DNA of 64,000 nt from NCBI RefSeq assembly GCF_900094835.1, contig NZ_FMAO01000001.1, forward strand, positions 62,001 to 126,000, read 5' to 3'. Under the pieces are notes generated by a model, which searched no databases, was not told where the DNA came from, and saw only the letters and a program-made list of their open reading frames with translations. How positions within the stretch are numbered: position 1 is the first letter of the stretch; every line of letters begins with the position of its first letter. A program made the translations under genes and the position numbers. This DNA comes from Weissella bombi (GTDB lineage: Bacteria > Bacillota > Bacilli > Lactobacillales > Lactobacillaceae). Below, one piece after another: positions 18,204 to 27,372 of the stretch.

Positions 18204-20510
18204 ATGAGTCAAAATAATTGGCAATTAGTTTATGATAATTTAACAGATGGTGTTAGGTCATACGGCGAAGAATCATTATTAACTTTAGGAAATGGTTATC
18301 TTGGTTGGCGTGGTGCTCCAGTAATGACATCTTATAGTGACGATCATTATCCAGGATTATATGTTGCGGGAGTATTTAATCAAACAACAACGCCAGTAGC
18401 AGGGCGTGATGTGGTTAATGAGGATCTTGTTAATTTGCCTAATCCGCAATTGATTAATTTATTTGTCGATGATGAATTGATCTCATTTGAACCAACGGCA
18501 CGTGAATCAATTTTACACTTTGACACTGGTCTGCTGTCAGAAAAATTCACGTTACCAACTGCTAAAGGTGATTTGATTTTAGAAACTCAAAAAGTTGTTA
18601 ATCCATATAAGATGCATCAATTAGCACTTAATATTTCAATTTCAGGAGATTTTAATGCCGATGTGACAGTGCAAGCCGTTATTGATGGTACCGTAGAAAA
18701 TAAAAATGTTAAGCGTTATCGTGATTTTGAATCGCGTGAGTTCGATGTTACCAATATGACGGATAGTGTCTTAACTGCACAAACAAAACAATCAAAGATT
18801 GTTTTAGCAGTTGGCGCAAAAACAACTAGTGGTGATGCGGAATTTGTATCAACACAGGCAGATAATCAAATTGTGACACAAGCACAATTCAAATTAACAC
18901 CAGATAGTGCCATAAATATTGATCGCATCATTGGTGTTGCAACTAGTTATGAAGAAGACAATCCGGTTGATGTTGTTACGCAACAATTGACGGATACGTT
19001 TGCTGATATTAAAGCGGATGTGCAAAAGTATTGGCAAGGTGTATGGAAAGATAATGACATCGTGTTAGATAGCGATGATGCAGATTTGCAACGCATGATT
19101 CGTATGAATATTTTCCATATGCATCAGTCGGCACAACACAATGCTAATCAATATTTGGATGCTTCTGTTGGTTCGCGAGGATTAACAGGTGAGGGTTATC
19201 GAGGTCATATTTTCTGGGATGAAATTTTCGTTGTACCTTATTTAGCTGCTAATGAGCCAGCGGCAGCTAAGGATATCTTGAAATACCGACTAACACGCCT
19301 GCATGGCGCACAGTTAAATGCACAATCAGAGGGCGAAGTTGGTGCAATGTACCCTTGGCAATCTGGTATGACTGGGGATGAGCAAGCACAAATTATTCAC
19401 TTAAACACGGTGAATAATGAATGGGATGCTGATAATTCCCGCTTACAACGCCATGTATCGTTAGCCGTAGTTTATAATCTTTGGATTTACGTGCAAATGA
19501 CTGGAGATGAAAGCATCTTACGTGAAGGTGGTTTAGATGTTGTTGTTGAAACTTCAAAATTCTGGTTGAATAAAGCACAGTTAGAAGAAGATAATCGCTA
19601 TCATATAGCTGGTGTAATGGGACCTGATGAATTCCATGAGGCTTATCCTAATGCAGAGACTGGTGGTATTAAAGACAACGCTTATACTAACTTGATGTTG
19701 ACTTGGGCTTTGAACTGGTTACAAGAATTAGGTGCTAATCCACAGCTACCTGATATTGATCCATCCTTACTCGCAGAAGCAGAAGACGTTGCTAATAAGC
19801 TAGCCTTGGAAATTAATGAGGATGGTGTGATTGCACAATATGCGGGTTACTTTGATTTAAAGCCGGTTGATTTTGACGCCTATCGTGCTAAGTATACTGA
19901 TATTCACCGAATTGATCGTTTGATGAAAGCAGAAGGCTTATCACCAGATGATTATCAAGTCGCTAAGCAGACAGATTTGTTAATGACGATTTATAATCTA
20001 GGTCATCAACATATGTTGCGGTTAATTGAACAATTAGGCTATTCAGTACCAGAAAATTGGTTGCAAGTGAATAAGGATTACTATCTTGCTAGAACAGTCC
20101 ATGGTTCAACAACATCACGACCTGTTTTTGCAGGAATTGATATAACGCTTGATAATAAGCAAGAAGCATTAGAATTCTTAACGACAGCAATCGGATCAGA
20201 TTATTATGATATTCAAGGTGGAACAACAGCAGAAGGTATTCACATTGGTGTAATGGGTGAAACATTAGCGGTCGTTCAAAATGAATTTGGTGGTGTTAAC
20301 CTACGCGATGGTGCCGTTGTTATTAATCCTAGTTTACCCGATAGTTGGTGTCACTTATCATTTAAGCAACGTTTCCGAGGAACACTAATAGCAATCGATA
20401 TTGTTCCAGGCAAAGTAACAGTGTTAGCGGATCATGATATTGACGTAACGGTTTATAACCAAAGTGTTCACTTGATTGCAAACGAAGCTAAGGTAATTGA
20501 GGAGGTTTAG
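18204..20510 (+). CDS. trePP: GH65 disaccharide-phosphate phosphorylase, probably trehalose 6-phosphate phosphorylase
   Basis: 768 residues, the usual GH65 size, with AAAGGAG upstream. The (alpha/alpha)6 catalytic core contains 'GPDEFHE' near residues 472-478, whose Glu is the general acid, and 'HGSTTS' later, a family motif at the phosphate site. In lactic acid bacteria TrePP converts trehalose 6-phosphate and phosphate to beta-glucose 1-phosphate and glucose 6-phosphate. The PTS before it and the beta-phosphoglucomutase after it complete that route. Maltose 6'-phosphate phosphorylase is closely related and cannot be ruled out. Confidence 0.85.
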   Translation: MSQNNWQLVYDNLTDGVRSYGEESLLTLGNGYLGWRGAPVMTSYSDDHYPGLYVAGVFNQTTTPVAGRDVVNEDLVNLPNPQLINLFVDDELISFEPTARESILHFDTGLLSEKFTLPTAKGDLILETQKVVNPYKMHQLALNISISGDFNADVTVQAVIDGTVENKNVKRYRDFESREFDVTNMTDSVLTAQTKQSKIVLAVGAKTTSGDAEFVSTQADNQIVTQAQFKLTPDSAINIDRIIGVATSYEEDNPVDVVTQQLTDTFADIKADVQKYWQGVWKDNDIVLDSDDADLQRMIRMNIFHMHQSAQHNANQYLDASVGSRGLTGEGYRGHIFWDEIFVVPYLAANEPAAAKDILKYRLTRLHGAQLNAQSEGEVGAMYPWQSGMTGDEQAQIIHLNTVNNEWDADNSRLQRHVSLAVVYNLWIYVQMTGDESILREGGLDVVVETSKFWLNKAQLEEDNRYHIAGVMGPDEFHEAYPNAETGGIKDNAYTNLMLTWALNWLQELGANPQLPDIDPSLLAEAEDVANKLALEINEDGVIAQYAGYFDLKPVDFDAYRAKYTDIHRIDRLMKAEGLSPDDYQVAKQTDLLMTIYNLGHQHMLRLIEQLGYSVPENWLQVNKDYYLARTVHGSTTSRPVFAGIDITLDNKQEALEFLTTAIGSDYYDIQGGTTAEGIHIGVMGETLAVVQNEFGGVNLRDGAVVINPSLPDSWCHLSFKQRFRGTLIAIDIVPGKVTVLADHDIDVTVYNQSVHLIANEAKVIEEV

Positions 20511-20516
20511 CAATAA

Positions 20517-21185
20517 ATGACTAATTTTACAACAATTAAAGGTTTTGCATTTGATATGGATGGTGTTTTGGCTGATACTGCAAAATTCCATACTATTGCT
20601 TGGCATCAAATCGCTGATGAAGTGGGAACAACCTGGACGCCTGAACTTGAAGAAAGTTTAAAAGGTATTGACCGAATGGGAAGTTTAGCCTTAATCATGG
20701 ATGCTGGTGGTGTTGCGGATAAGTATGACCAGACAGCTCGTGAAAACTTGGCAACTAAAAAAAATACACAATATCGCGAGTTAATTTCAACATTAACACC
20801 AGATGATATTTTACCTGGTATGCAAAAGTTTTTGGATGAACTAAAAGCAGCTGGCTATCAAATGAGTGTTGCATCAGCATCAAAGAATGCACCATTTATT
20901 ATTGAACGTCTTGGGTTAACGGATTATTTCAAATCAGTTGTTGATCCCGCATCAGTAACAGCTGGTAAGCCTGACCCAGCAATCTTTGCGGCTGCGGCTG
21001 ATGTTCTAGGACTACAGCCATCAGAAGTAATTGGTATTGAAGATTCAGCAGCGGGTATTCAGAGCATTAATGGTGCTGGTGAAACGAGTGTTGGTATTGG
21101 CGATAAAGATGTTTTAAAGGCAGCTAACATTAATTTTGGCAGTACAGCAGATGTTACCTTAGCAGCAATTGAAGCTGCTTGGTAA
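20517..21185 (+). CDS. pgmB: Beta-phosphoglucomutase (HAD family)
   Basis: 222 residues. The HAD motif 'FDMDGVLADTA' supplies the nucleophile Asp13 and acid/base Asp15. 'SVASASKNA' (motif II Ser region), Lys in 'AGKPDPAIF' and 'GIEDSAAGI' complete the site. The cytosolic enzyme turns beta-glucose 1-phosphate from the phosphorylase into glucose 6-phosphate. It starts six bases after the phosphorylase stop, with GGAGG upstream inside that gene's end. Last gene of the trehalose operon; a terminator follows. Confidence 0.93.
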   Translation: MTNFTTIKGFAFDMDGVLADTAKFHTIAWHQIADEVGTTWTPELEESLKGIDRMGSLALIMDAGGVADKYDQTARENLATKKNTQYRELISTLTPDDILPGMQKFLDELKAAGYQMSVASASKNAPFIIERLGLTDYFKSVVDPASVTAGKPDPAIFAAAADVLGLQPSEVIGIEDSAAGIQSINGAGETSVGIGDKDVLKAANINFGSTADVTLAAIEAAW

Positions 21186-21196
21186 GAAATAGATTG

Positions 21197-21236
21197 TAAA
21201 AGGTTGGGACAAAAGCAATTGTTCTAACCTTTTTAT
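21197..21236 (+). terminator. Terminator of trehalose operon
   Basis: The arm AAAAGGTTGGGAC pairs with GTTCTAACCTTTTT (G-U pairs included) around a short loop. Confidence 0.75.
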
Positions 21237-21368
21237 TTATAAAACAATTAAAACGCATACAAATTGCAAATATTATAATTTTTATAAATCATACCTTGCA
21301 TAATAAAATAATACGTCTATCATAAGAGGCGAGCATTATTTTATCTGTAGGAGGAAATAAACGGGAAA

Positions 21369-21686
21369 ATGAACAGCGAAACCGATAAATCTAGTGATAG
21401 ACGGCGCTTTATTGATTCAAATAGAAGGGTTAAGGTAGTCAGGATCGTTAGTGAATTAGCGACAGTGATGTGTGTGTTAATGTATGTTTCATACATTTCT
21501 GAAATTCAATCTAATTTAGCAGGAAATCCAGTGTCACTGAGTCAGCCACTAACAATGATGTTAGATGCTATACTATGGACTGGTTATGGCTGGTTAAAGA
21601 AGTATCGAGATTGGCCACTTATTATATCAAATGTACCGGGGGTATTATTTGGTGTTGTAACCATTCTAACAATATACGTTCATTAA
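21369..21686 (+). CDS. SemiSWEET-type sugar transporter
   Basis: 105 residues: a charged N-terminal tail of about 25 residues, then three membrane segments. 'YISEIQSNLAGNPVSLSQPL', 'LDAILWTGYGWLKK' and 'NVPGVLFG' match the SemiSWEET pattern (PQ-like start, a W-x-x-YG motif and an Asn-Val-Pro-Gly segment). In the family a dimer forms a facilitative sugar pore in the cytoplasmic membrane. GGAGG lies about 14 bases before the ATG, which is long, though GGGAAA is nearer. Monocistronic, after the trehalose operon terminator. The SWEET-only role of the extra N-tail is unknown. Confidence 0.8.
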   Translation: MNSETDKSSDRRRFIDSNRRVKVVRIVSELATVMCVLMYVSYISEIQSNLAGNPVSLSQPLTMMLDAILWTGYGWLKKYRDWPLIISNVPGVLFGVVTILTIYVH

Positions 21687-21703
21687 ATTTAAATATAGGT
21701 AAA

Positions 21704-21748
21704 TAAAGCACCTAATCAGTATTAGTTTAATGATTAGGTGCTTTATAT
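21704..21748 (+). terminator. Terminator after SemiSWEET gene
   Basis: A perfect 15-base inverted repeat (21704-21718 with 21731-21745) is followed by T-rich DNA. Confidence 0.8.
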
Positions 21749-21768
21749 TTATGAATTGTCATTATTAA

Positions 21769-21782
21769 AGTAACCGTTTACA
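21769..21782 (+). promoter_or_regulatory. cre-like site before VOC gene
   Basis: AGTAACCGTTTACA resembles the cre consensus with a first-base mismatch, the same deviation as the site at 9317. Confidence 0.4.
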
Positions 21783-21828
21783 ATAGTAGTTATTGAAATG
21801 AATTAATAAATTTTTGGGGGGAAATGTA

Positions 21829-22212
21829 ATGGCACTAACGGACTATTTTTCAGGATTACAACATGTTGGTATTCCGGCTTCATCATTGGCCGAATCGGAG
21901 GCATTCTGGACGAAATTGGGATTTGAGAAAATTGGCGATTTTCCAGTTGGGAATGTGATTTTTATGAAACGTCAAAACTTAGTGATTGAGGCTTGGACTG
22001 GGGATGAAATTGTTGGGAAACCAGGTGCTATCAACCATATTTCATTGGATGTGACAGACGCTGATGCTGCATTAGTCGAAGCCAAAAAAGAAGGCTTTAA
22101 CTTAATAGATAATGAAGTACAACATTTACCATTTTGGGACAAGGGTATTAAATTTTTTAATGTTCAAGGACCGGACGGCGTAATTGTTGAATTCTGTGAA
22201 ATTGTAGAGTAA
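21829..22212 (+). CDS. VOC (glyoxalase/bleomycin-resistance fold) protein
   Basis: About 127 residues from the ATG at 21829, which has GGGGGGAAA six bases upstream; the in-frame ATG-like start at 21814 lies in the ribosome site. Two beta-alpha-beta-beta-beta modules are visible: 'GLQHVGIPASSLAESEAFWTKLGFE' style N-terminus (His metal ligand) and 'NHISLDVTDADAA' in the middle, ending 'GPDGVIVEFCE' (Glu ligand). A metal-dependent lyase or dioxygenase-like function is possible; the substrate is unknown. Confidence 0.75.
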   Translation: MALTDYFSGLQHVGIPASSLAESEAFWTKLGFEKIGDFPVGNVIFMKRQNLVIEAWTGDEIVGKPGAINHISLDVTDADAALVEAKKEGFNLIDNEVQHLPFWDKGIKFFNVQGPDGVIVEFCEIVE

Positions 22213-22232
22213 ATTAATATAGTTATCAAAAT

Positions 22233-22279
22233 TAGCCTTCTGATTGTGCTTTAAAGCCAATACAGAAGGCTATGTTTTA
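22233..22279 (+). terminator. Terminator after VOC gene
   Basis: TAGCCTTCTG at 22233 pairs with CAGAAGGCTA at 22263 and is followed by a short T-rich run. Confidence 0.7.
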
Positions 22280-22308
22280 GTAATTAAAGAATAGGAGCAT
22301 TTTATTTA

Positions 22309-22875
22309 ATGAAAAAGGTTGCAGTTTATTGCGGTGCATCGACAGGAAATGATGATAGTTACCAACAGGCGACAAAAGAATTAGCTCACGCTCTAGTTGA
22401 ACGTGATTTAGAACTAGTTTATGGTGGTGGTGGCGTTGGATTAATGGGAACGTTAGCCAATGAAGTCTTAATAAATGGTGGTAAGGTTCACGGTGTTATG
22501 ACAAAACAACTAGTTGAACGTGAAGCAGCCTTTGATAAGTTGACTGATTTGCAGGTTGTTGACAACATGTCAATCAGAAAAGAAAAAATGTTGACGTTGT
22601 CAGATGCTTGCATTGCTTTACCGGGAGGCCCAGGAACATTAGAAGAGATTATTGAAGCCTTTTCGTGGGCACGTTTAGGTAATAATTCTAATCCATGCAT
22701 TTTTTATAATGTGAATAACTATTATGAACCCTTAGAAAAAATGTTTGATACAATGACGGAGAAGGAATTCTTAACGATGGCAGATCGTGAAAAGTTGCTT
22801 TTCTCAGATTCTTTAGATGAAATATTTAACTTTATGGCGACATATGTGCCACCTAAGATTCGAACTTATAATTAA
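22309..22875 (+). CDS. LOG-family protein (TIGR00730 type)
   Basis: 188 residues. 'VYCGASTG', 'LVYGGGGVGLMG' and 'ALPGGPGTLEE' are the signature motifs of the LOG/lysine-decarboxylase-like family; Arg and Glu of the PGGxGTxxE motif are catalytic in cytokinin-riboside 5'-monophosphate phosphoribohydrolases. In bacteria these enzymes cleave AMP-type nucleotides to base and ribose 5-phosphate. Its cellular role here is not evident. Confidence 0.85.
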   Translation: MKKVAVYCGASTGNDDSYQQATKELAHALVERDLELVYGGGGVGLMGTLANEVLINGGKVHGVMTKQLVEREAAFDKLTDLQVVDNMSIRKEKMLTLSDACIALPGGPGTLEEIIEAFSWARLGNNSNPCIFYNVNNYYEPLEKMFDTMTEKEFLTMADREKLLFSDSLDEIFNFMATYVPPKIRTYN

Positions 22876-22903
22876 GAGCATAATGATCTTTTAGGAGGTC
22901 GTA

Positions 22904-23803
22904 GTGAAGCGTAAATATATAATTATTAGTGTTATTACAATATTAATCGTCGGCATTTTGAGTATCAGTTTAGTTGTTTATCATAATAAACAGCAACACA
23001 TGTATGATAAAATGGCCGATGCTTTTTTTAAAGCCGCAAAACAGAAGAATAATCGGCCAGACGAAATAAAAAAACATATTAAGGATCCTAATAAAGAAAA
23101 TTCAAGCTTTAGCATTTACGCTAAGCGGGATAATAAGCAACAATATTATATTAAGTTACGTGAGGTCGGTATTGACGCAAAATCACCACTTATTGTTAAA
23201 GCAAAAGGAAAATTGCAAGGTAAGACATTGATTGTCCCCGAATATGATGCAGCAAAAATTAAGTATCGAGGCTATACGAGTTATTATCTGGTTGATAAAG
23301 CAGCTAATTTTAGTGACGTCAAGTTAGTTAATAAAACAGAGTTTACGCATCATAAAAAGAAACGTTTGTTTTCGTTAAATAATTTTAATGTAAAAAAAGC
23401 AAAGCGACATGTAGAGATTGTTAAAAAATTGGATATGCCAACACTACAGTCAAATAAAAAATTGTTATACGCAACAATCATTTATTATGGTATTAGCAAC
23501 TTGCCGATTGAACGATGGCAAGAACTGGCTGATAAATCTAGTGGTTGGCAAGTTAATGCATTGCCAGATGGTCGTAAACTTGTTTGGTCAGGTAAAAATA
23601 TAACGGATGATGAAAAACAATTACCGCCTAATTACTTCAAACTTGATAAAAATGGTGTTGATTATCGAAGCTTTATTATTCATTCAAACAATCAAGAGAT
23701 GTCGCAGTATGTTAAAACTGATCAATTATTGCAGTATGCTAATCAAAATCCAGCAAGGATAAAGCAAATTAATAGGATGGCAACGCAAATTAACGTAGAA
23801 TAA
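22904..23803 (+). CDS. Membrane-anchored protein of unknown function
   Basis: 299 residues, GTG start with AGGAGG upstream. One hydrophobic segment at residues 5-27 precedes a long Lys-rich, probably extracytoplasmic domain. I recognise no family. It follows the LOG-protein gene by 28 bases and may be co-transcribed. Confidence 0.65.
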   Translation: MKRKYIIISVITILIVGILSISLVVYHNKQQHMYDKMADAFFKAAKQKNNRPDEIKKHIKDPNKENSSFSIYAKRDNKQQYYIKLREVGIDAKSPLIVKAKGKLQGKTLIVPEYDAAKIKYRGYTSYYLVDKAANFSDVKLVNKTEFTHHKKKRLFSLNNFNVKKAKRHVEIVKKLDMPTLQSNKKLLYATIIYYGISNLPIERWQELADKSSGWQVNALPDGRKLVWSGKNITDDEKQLPPNYFKLDKNGVDYRSFIIHSNNQEMSQYVKTDQLLQYANQNPARIKQINRMATQINVE

Positions 23804-23839
23804 TCCTAATGAAATCATTCATTTTGGGGAGGATTAACG

Positions 23840-23932
23840 TTGAAGAATCGTAAAATCGGTAGTTTGTCAGTTTCACCTGTTGAAACACAACAAAATTCTT
23901 TTGGTAATAACTGGGCAAAAAATAGATATTAA
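23840..23932 (+). pseudogene. N-terminal remnant of an aldo/keto reductase
   Basis: A TTG start with GGGGAGGA eight bases upstream opens a 30-residue frame beginning 'KNRKIGSLSVSPV', which resembles the first strand of aldo/keto reductases. The next 16 residues do not continue the family and a TAA follows. The good ribosome site suggests a formerly real gene whose body was deleted. It could instead be a small peptide. Confidence 0.45.
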
Positions 23933-23937
23933 ACATA

Positions 23938-23985
23938 AACAACCCCTGTAGGTTAGCAAAATGCTAATTTACAGGGGTTGTTTTA
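23938..23985. terminator. Bidirectional terminator
   Basis: AACAACCCCTGTA and TACAGGGGTTGTT form the outer stem with an inner TTAGCA/TGCTAA stem and T-tracts. It sits between the remnant at 23840 and the convergent amidotransferase gene. Confidence 0.8.
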
Positions 23986-23992
23986 TATATGA

Positions 23993-24667
23993 TTATTTAT
24001 CAGCGCTAATATAATTTAAAATTTGGAACATCGTTTCTTGATTTTCTTTTGGTACTGGCGTTTTTAAAATATCTGTTGCATTCTGCTTAAAGATAGAGCC
24101 TGCAATATAAGGCGCATCATTGGTGACAATTTCACGGACATCATTATCTTGTGGTTCGAAATGAAATTGTAATCCAACTACGCGATGATTTAGTACAAAT
24201 CCTTGATTTTTCACAGCATCACTAGAAAATAATAATTCAGCTTCCTGTGGTATTTCAAACATTTCTTCATGCCAATGTAGTGCCAAAAGTTTGTCGGGTA
24301 TATCAGGAATGGTTGTTGTTTGTCGATAAACTGGTGCCCAACCGACCTCTTTTGCTGGTGACTTTTTGATTACATATCCCATAGTTTTAGCAATTTGTTG
24401 GGCACCAAAGCAGGCACCAAACATAGGGGTATCTTTGTTTAATAATTCTTGGATTAAGTTTCGTTCCGCTTTAATCCAAGGTAAATCATCATTAGGACTC
24501 ATCGGACCACCCAAAATTACCAACATGTCTGTTTGATCAGCTGTTGGTAAAATACCATTAAATTGATAGGGATGATAGACATAAATTTGATGTCCAAATT
24601 TTTCAGCCCAAGTTCTAATACTACCCGGACCTTCGTTAGGCGTATGTTGTAAAATATTGATTCGCAT
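23993..24667 (-). CDS. Class I glutamine amidotransferase-like protein
   Basis: 224 residues. The nucleophile elbow 'FGACFGAQQIA' places Cys86, and 'GLQFHFEPQ' supplies the His and Glu of the triad. In the family the domain hydrolyses glutamine to give ammonia, like the GMP synthase amidotransferase domain, but no synthase domain is attached. Such stand-alone proteins are of uncertain function; some act as gamma-glutamyl hydrolases. Transcribed alone on the minus strand. Confidence 0.8.
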   Translation of the reverse strand: MRINILQHTPNEGPGSIRTWAEKFGHQIYVYHPYQFNGILPTADQTDMLVILGGPMSPNDDLPWIKAERNLIQELLNKDTPMFGACFGAQQIAKTMGYVIKKSPAKEVGWAPVYRQTTTIPDIPDKLLALHWHEEMFEIPQEAELLFSSDAVKNQGFVLNHRVVGLQFHFEPQDNDVREIVTNDAPYIAGSIFKQNATDILKTPVPKENQETMFQILNYISADK

Positions 24668-24945
24668 GAATATTTTCTCACTTTCTTTTACGAGTTATAA
24701 TAATAGAGTTTAATGGAAATTTTAATTTATTATATTACAAAAAAGGGGTAATATATGCAAATTAAATTTAGATTTAACAATTCTTGGTAAGCAATTTATT
24801 TAAAGTTGCTTCTGTAAAAATCATGAATTGTTTTAGGCTTTTTTAAGAAATTGTTATCTGTTTTTAAAATAGGTGTATAATAAATGTCATATACGTACAT
24901 ATATTTGTAATAAATAAAAAACAGAAATAGGAAATTGTGGGCATT

Positions 24946-26199
24946 ATGAGGTTTATAACGTTAGATAGTCAACTAGACCAGTGGGAAAAGTTTGTGGAAA
25001 CTAATGAAGTAGGGAACTTTGGTCAAAGTAGTTATCAATTTGAATTGTTGTTAAGTAGGGGTCGTAAAGCAAAAGTATTTGGTGTCGTGAACGATACAAA
25101 TGAAATTCTTGTTGGTGGTGTCGTGAACTGGGATCCCGCCAAATTAGGTTATAAGTATTCATTAGATTACGGACCAATTGTAAAGGATTGGGCTGATAGG
25201 GATGCCTTGCAATGCTTTTTTAATGGTTTAGTGCAGTATGCTAAACATAATAAGGGGTTGTATTTAAGTTTGTCGCCAAATGCTATTTATCAAGAATTCG
25301 ACAATGATGGACAACCAATTTGTACACCTAAAAAGCAAATTCTTGATACGATGTGTAGTTTGGGATTCACGCATGAACCATTTAAGTATGGCATGCAAGA
25401 TACTGGCGTAACGGTTTGGCAATATGTTAAAAAGATTGATGGTCAAACATATATGGAAATATCAAAGAGTTACCATAAGATGGCCAAGCAGTATTTAAAG
25501 AAGAATAAGCTCTATCAAGTTAATGTGCGTGAACTATCTAGAGAAGAGTTGCCGGTGTTTAAACAAATTATTGATGACACGGCTGAACGTCGGCATTTCT
25601 TGAGTAAAGATTTAACTTATTTTGAAACGGCGTACGATAAATTTAAGAATCGGGTTAAGTTTGTAGTAGCAGAAGTGTCCTTCTCGAAGTATATTCAAGT
25701 TGCCAATGATAAACTTGAAAAGGCTAACCGTGATATTGATAAGTTGGAACAGAAACGTGAGACAGCTGCTAATAAAACACGAATTGATAAACAACTTAGT
25801 GAATTATTCAAGCAAAAGGAAAATCATAAAGTACGGATTGAACATGGTAAACGAATGCGGATTCACGCAGGAAAAGATGTGATTCCAGTTGCTGCGGCCA
25901 TGTTCATCATTATGCCACAAGAGACGGATTATTTATTTTCGGGATCATATGAAGAATACAGTGAGTTCTATGCACCTTACCAAATTCAAGACTATATGTT
26001 ACAAATTTCGCAAAAATTAGGGGTTAAAACATATAACTTCTTAGGCATTGACGGTAAATTTGACGGCACCGATGGTGTTTTAAAGTTTAAGACACAATTT
26101 GAGGGTGTTGCGCAGCAATTGATTGGTACTTTTGATATACCGGTGAATAAATTTAAATTTAGTGTGTACCAAAATTTGAAAAAATTAATTGCTAAATAA
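24946..26199 (+). CDS. FemABX-family peptidoglycan interpeptide aminoacyltransferase
   Basis: About 417 residues from ATG 24946; a GTG at 24937 is also possible and the ribosome site (AGGAAA) does not settle it. Two GNAT-like subdomains are separated by a long helical hairpin at about residues 248-300, rich in Lys, Glu and Gln. That hairpin is typical of FemA/MurM proteins that use aminoacyl-tRNA to add residues to the lipid II stem peptide. The C-terminal part has 'YLFSGSYEEY' and 'FLGIDGKFDG', family-like motifs. The residue added cannot be told. Confidence 0.85.
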   Translation: MRFITLDSQLDQWEKFVETNEVGNFGQSSYQFELLLSRGRKAKVFGVVNDTNEILVGGVVNWDPAKLGYKYSLDYGPIVKDWADRDALQCFFNGLVQYAKHNKGLYLSLSPNAIYQEFDNDGQPICTPKKQILDTMCSLGFTHEPFKYGMQDTGVTVWQYVKKIDGQTYMEISKSYHKMAKQYLKKNKLYQVNVRELSREELPVFKQIIDDTAERRHFLSKDLTYFETAYDKFKNRVKFVVAEVSFSKYIQVANDKLEKANRDIDKLEQKRETAANKTRIDKQLSELFKQKENHKVRIEHGKRMRIHAGKDVIPVAAAMFIIMPQETDYLFSGSYEEYSEFYAPYQIQDYMLQISQKLGVKTYNFLGIDGKFDGTDGVLKFKTQFEGVAQQLIGTFDIPVNKFKFSVYQNLKKLIAK

Positions 26200-26220
26200 T
26201 TCTATATTTGGAAACATATA

Positions 26221-26281
26221 AGTGCTATCCTTATAAAGGTTTGGCTTCGTAATACTAAAACGAAGCGCGTTAAATAGCACT
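26221..26281 (+). other. Nested inverted repeat before SGNH gene
   Basis: AGTGCTAT (26221-26228) pairs with ATAGCACT (26274-26281), and inside it GCTTCG (26244-26249) pairs with CGAAGC (26261-26266). There is no T-run. It could be a leader structure of the next gene or a weak terminator of the previous one. Confidence 0.45.
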
Positions 26282-26319
26282 ATACATACAAGTATGAGTT
26301 GGTTTTAGGAGAGTCGGAA

Positions 26320-27357
26320 ATGTCTAGTAAGTATATTAAATTTAGTATGTTCGTGGTCACAGTACTGCTTATTCTATCATTTCCCAAAAATTTGATATTT
26401 GCTAATGAATTGATAACAAAAACGTCTCAAAATGGTCTATTATTGCCAGTTACCAGGCAAAATAAGGTTCTTGCTGTAAGCAAAGACGAAACTAGAGTAC
26501 TTTCAAATGAAATCTACTATGGTAATAAACGTATTTTAATAATTGGTGATTCATTATCTGTTGGGTGGGATGGTACACAAGTGCTCAAAGATAATTATCC
26601 GACCGTATTAAAACGATTATTGAATCCGAGAACACTAAATAATTCCTTTTCGTCAGCAGGTTCACAAATATCTGGCAATGATAATGGTACGCCGATATTT
26701 GACCTATCTAATAATGTTTCACGCATATTAAAGGGTAATACTATAAAGCACACAGATATTGTCGTTTTGGAAATTGGCATAAATGATTTAGATTACAGTC
26801 GTAATAATTTAGGGTATGTACAGCAGAAGCTGCAAGCTAATATTCAACGGTTGCGCAATGCAAACCCGGCAATTAAAATTTTCGGTATTTTGCCCGTGAC
26901 GTCATATATTCCAATTAAGCAAAGTAATTACGCAATTGATCAATTAAAAAGTGCATTAACGGATGTTTATTTTAGTTTTGGTATCCCAGTACTTAATGTT
27001 ACTGATTTTGGTGTCGCTAATTCTCCATCTGACTTGGGGGATAAATTAGTCCATCCAAATCAAAAAACATATCGACAAATGGCTAAAGTTATTAGTAATT
27101 GGATGAATAGTAACTACATAATGCTTTCCGATGAACATGATAGTAAACAATTGTTTAGTTCAAATGGTTGGCAAAAGAATGAATCTAATCAGTGGCAATA
27201 TGCTGTTAACAATGTTCTACAATCTGATTATCATGAAATAAATGGGCGTGGTTATTATTTTGATCCTAAAACAAAAGCATTGGTTACAAATCGAAATATT
27301 AATTATTTGGGCAACCGATGGTATGCTGATAAAACAGGCGTGTTATTAAAGAGATAG
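26320..27357 (+). CDS. Secreted SGNH/GDSL hydrolase with wall-binding-like tail
   Basis: About 345 residues from ATG 26320, which has TAGGAGAG upstream; an ORF start at 26299 lies before that site. A signal peptide spans about 1-32. The SGNH fold shows 'IGDSLSVGWDG' (nucleophile Ser near residue 77), 'GINDLD' (block III Asn) and 'HPNQKTY' (catalytic His near 244). The last 65 residues repeat aromatic/Gly-rich units with 'GYYFD' and 'NRWYADKTGVL', like glucan or wall-binding repeats. An esterase or lipase acting at the cell surface, perhaps deacetylating a wall polymer, is inferred. Confidence 0.8.
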   Translation: MSSKYIKFSMFVVTVLLILSFPKNLIFANELITKTSQNGLLLPVTRQNKVLAVSKDETRVLSNEIYYGNKRILIIGDSLSVGWDGTQVLKDNYPTVLKRLLNPRTLNNSFSSAGSQISGNDNGTPIFDLSNNVSRILKGNTIKHTDIVVLEIGINDLDYSRNNLGYVQQKLQANIQRLRNANPAIKIFGILPVTSYIPIKQSNYAIDQLKSALTDVYFSFGIPVLNVTDFGVANSPSDLGDKLVHPNQKTYRQMAKVISNWMNSNYIMLSDEHDSKQLFSSNGWQKNESNQWQYAVNNVLQSDYHEINGRGYYFDPKTKALVTNRNINYLGNRWYADKTGVLLKR

Positions 27358-27372
27358 CAATGGAGGGTAAAT

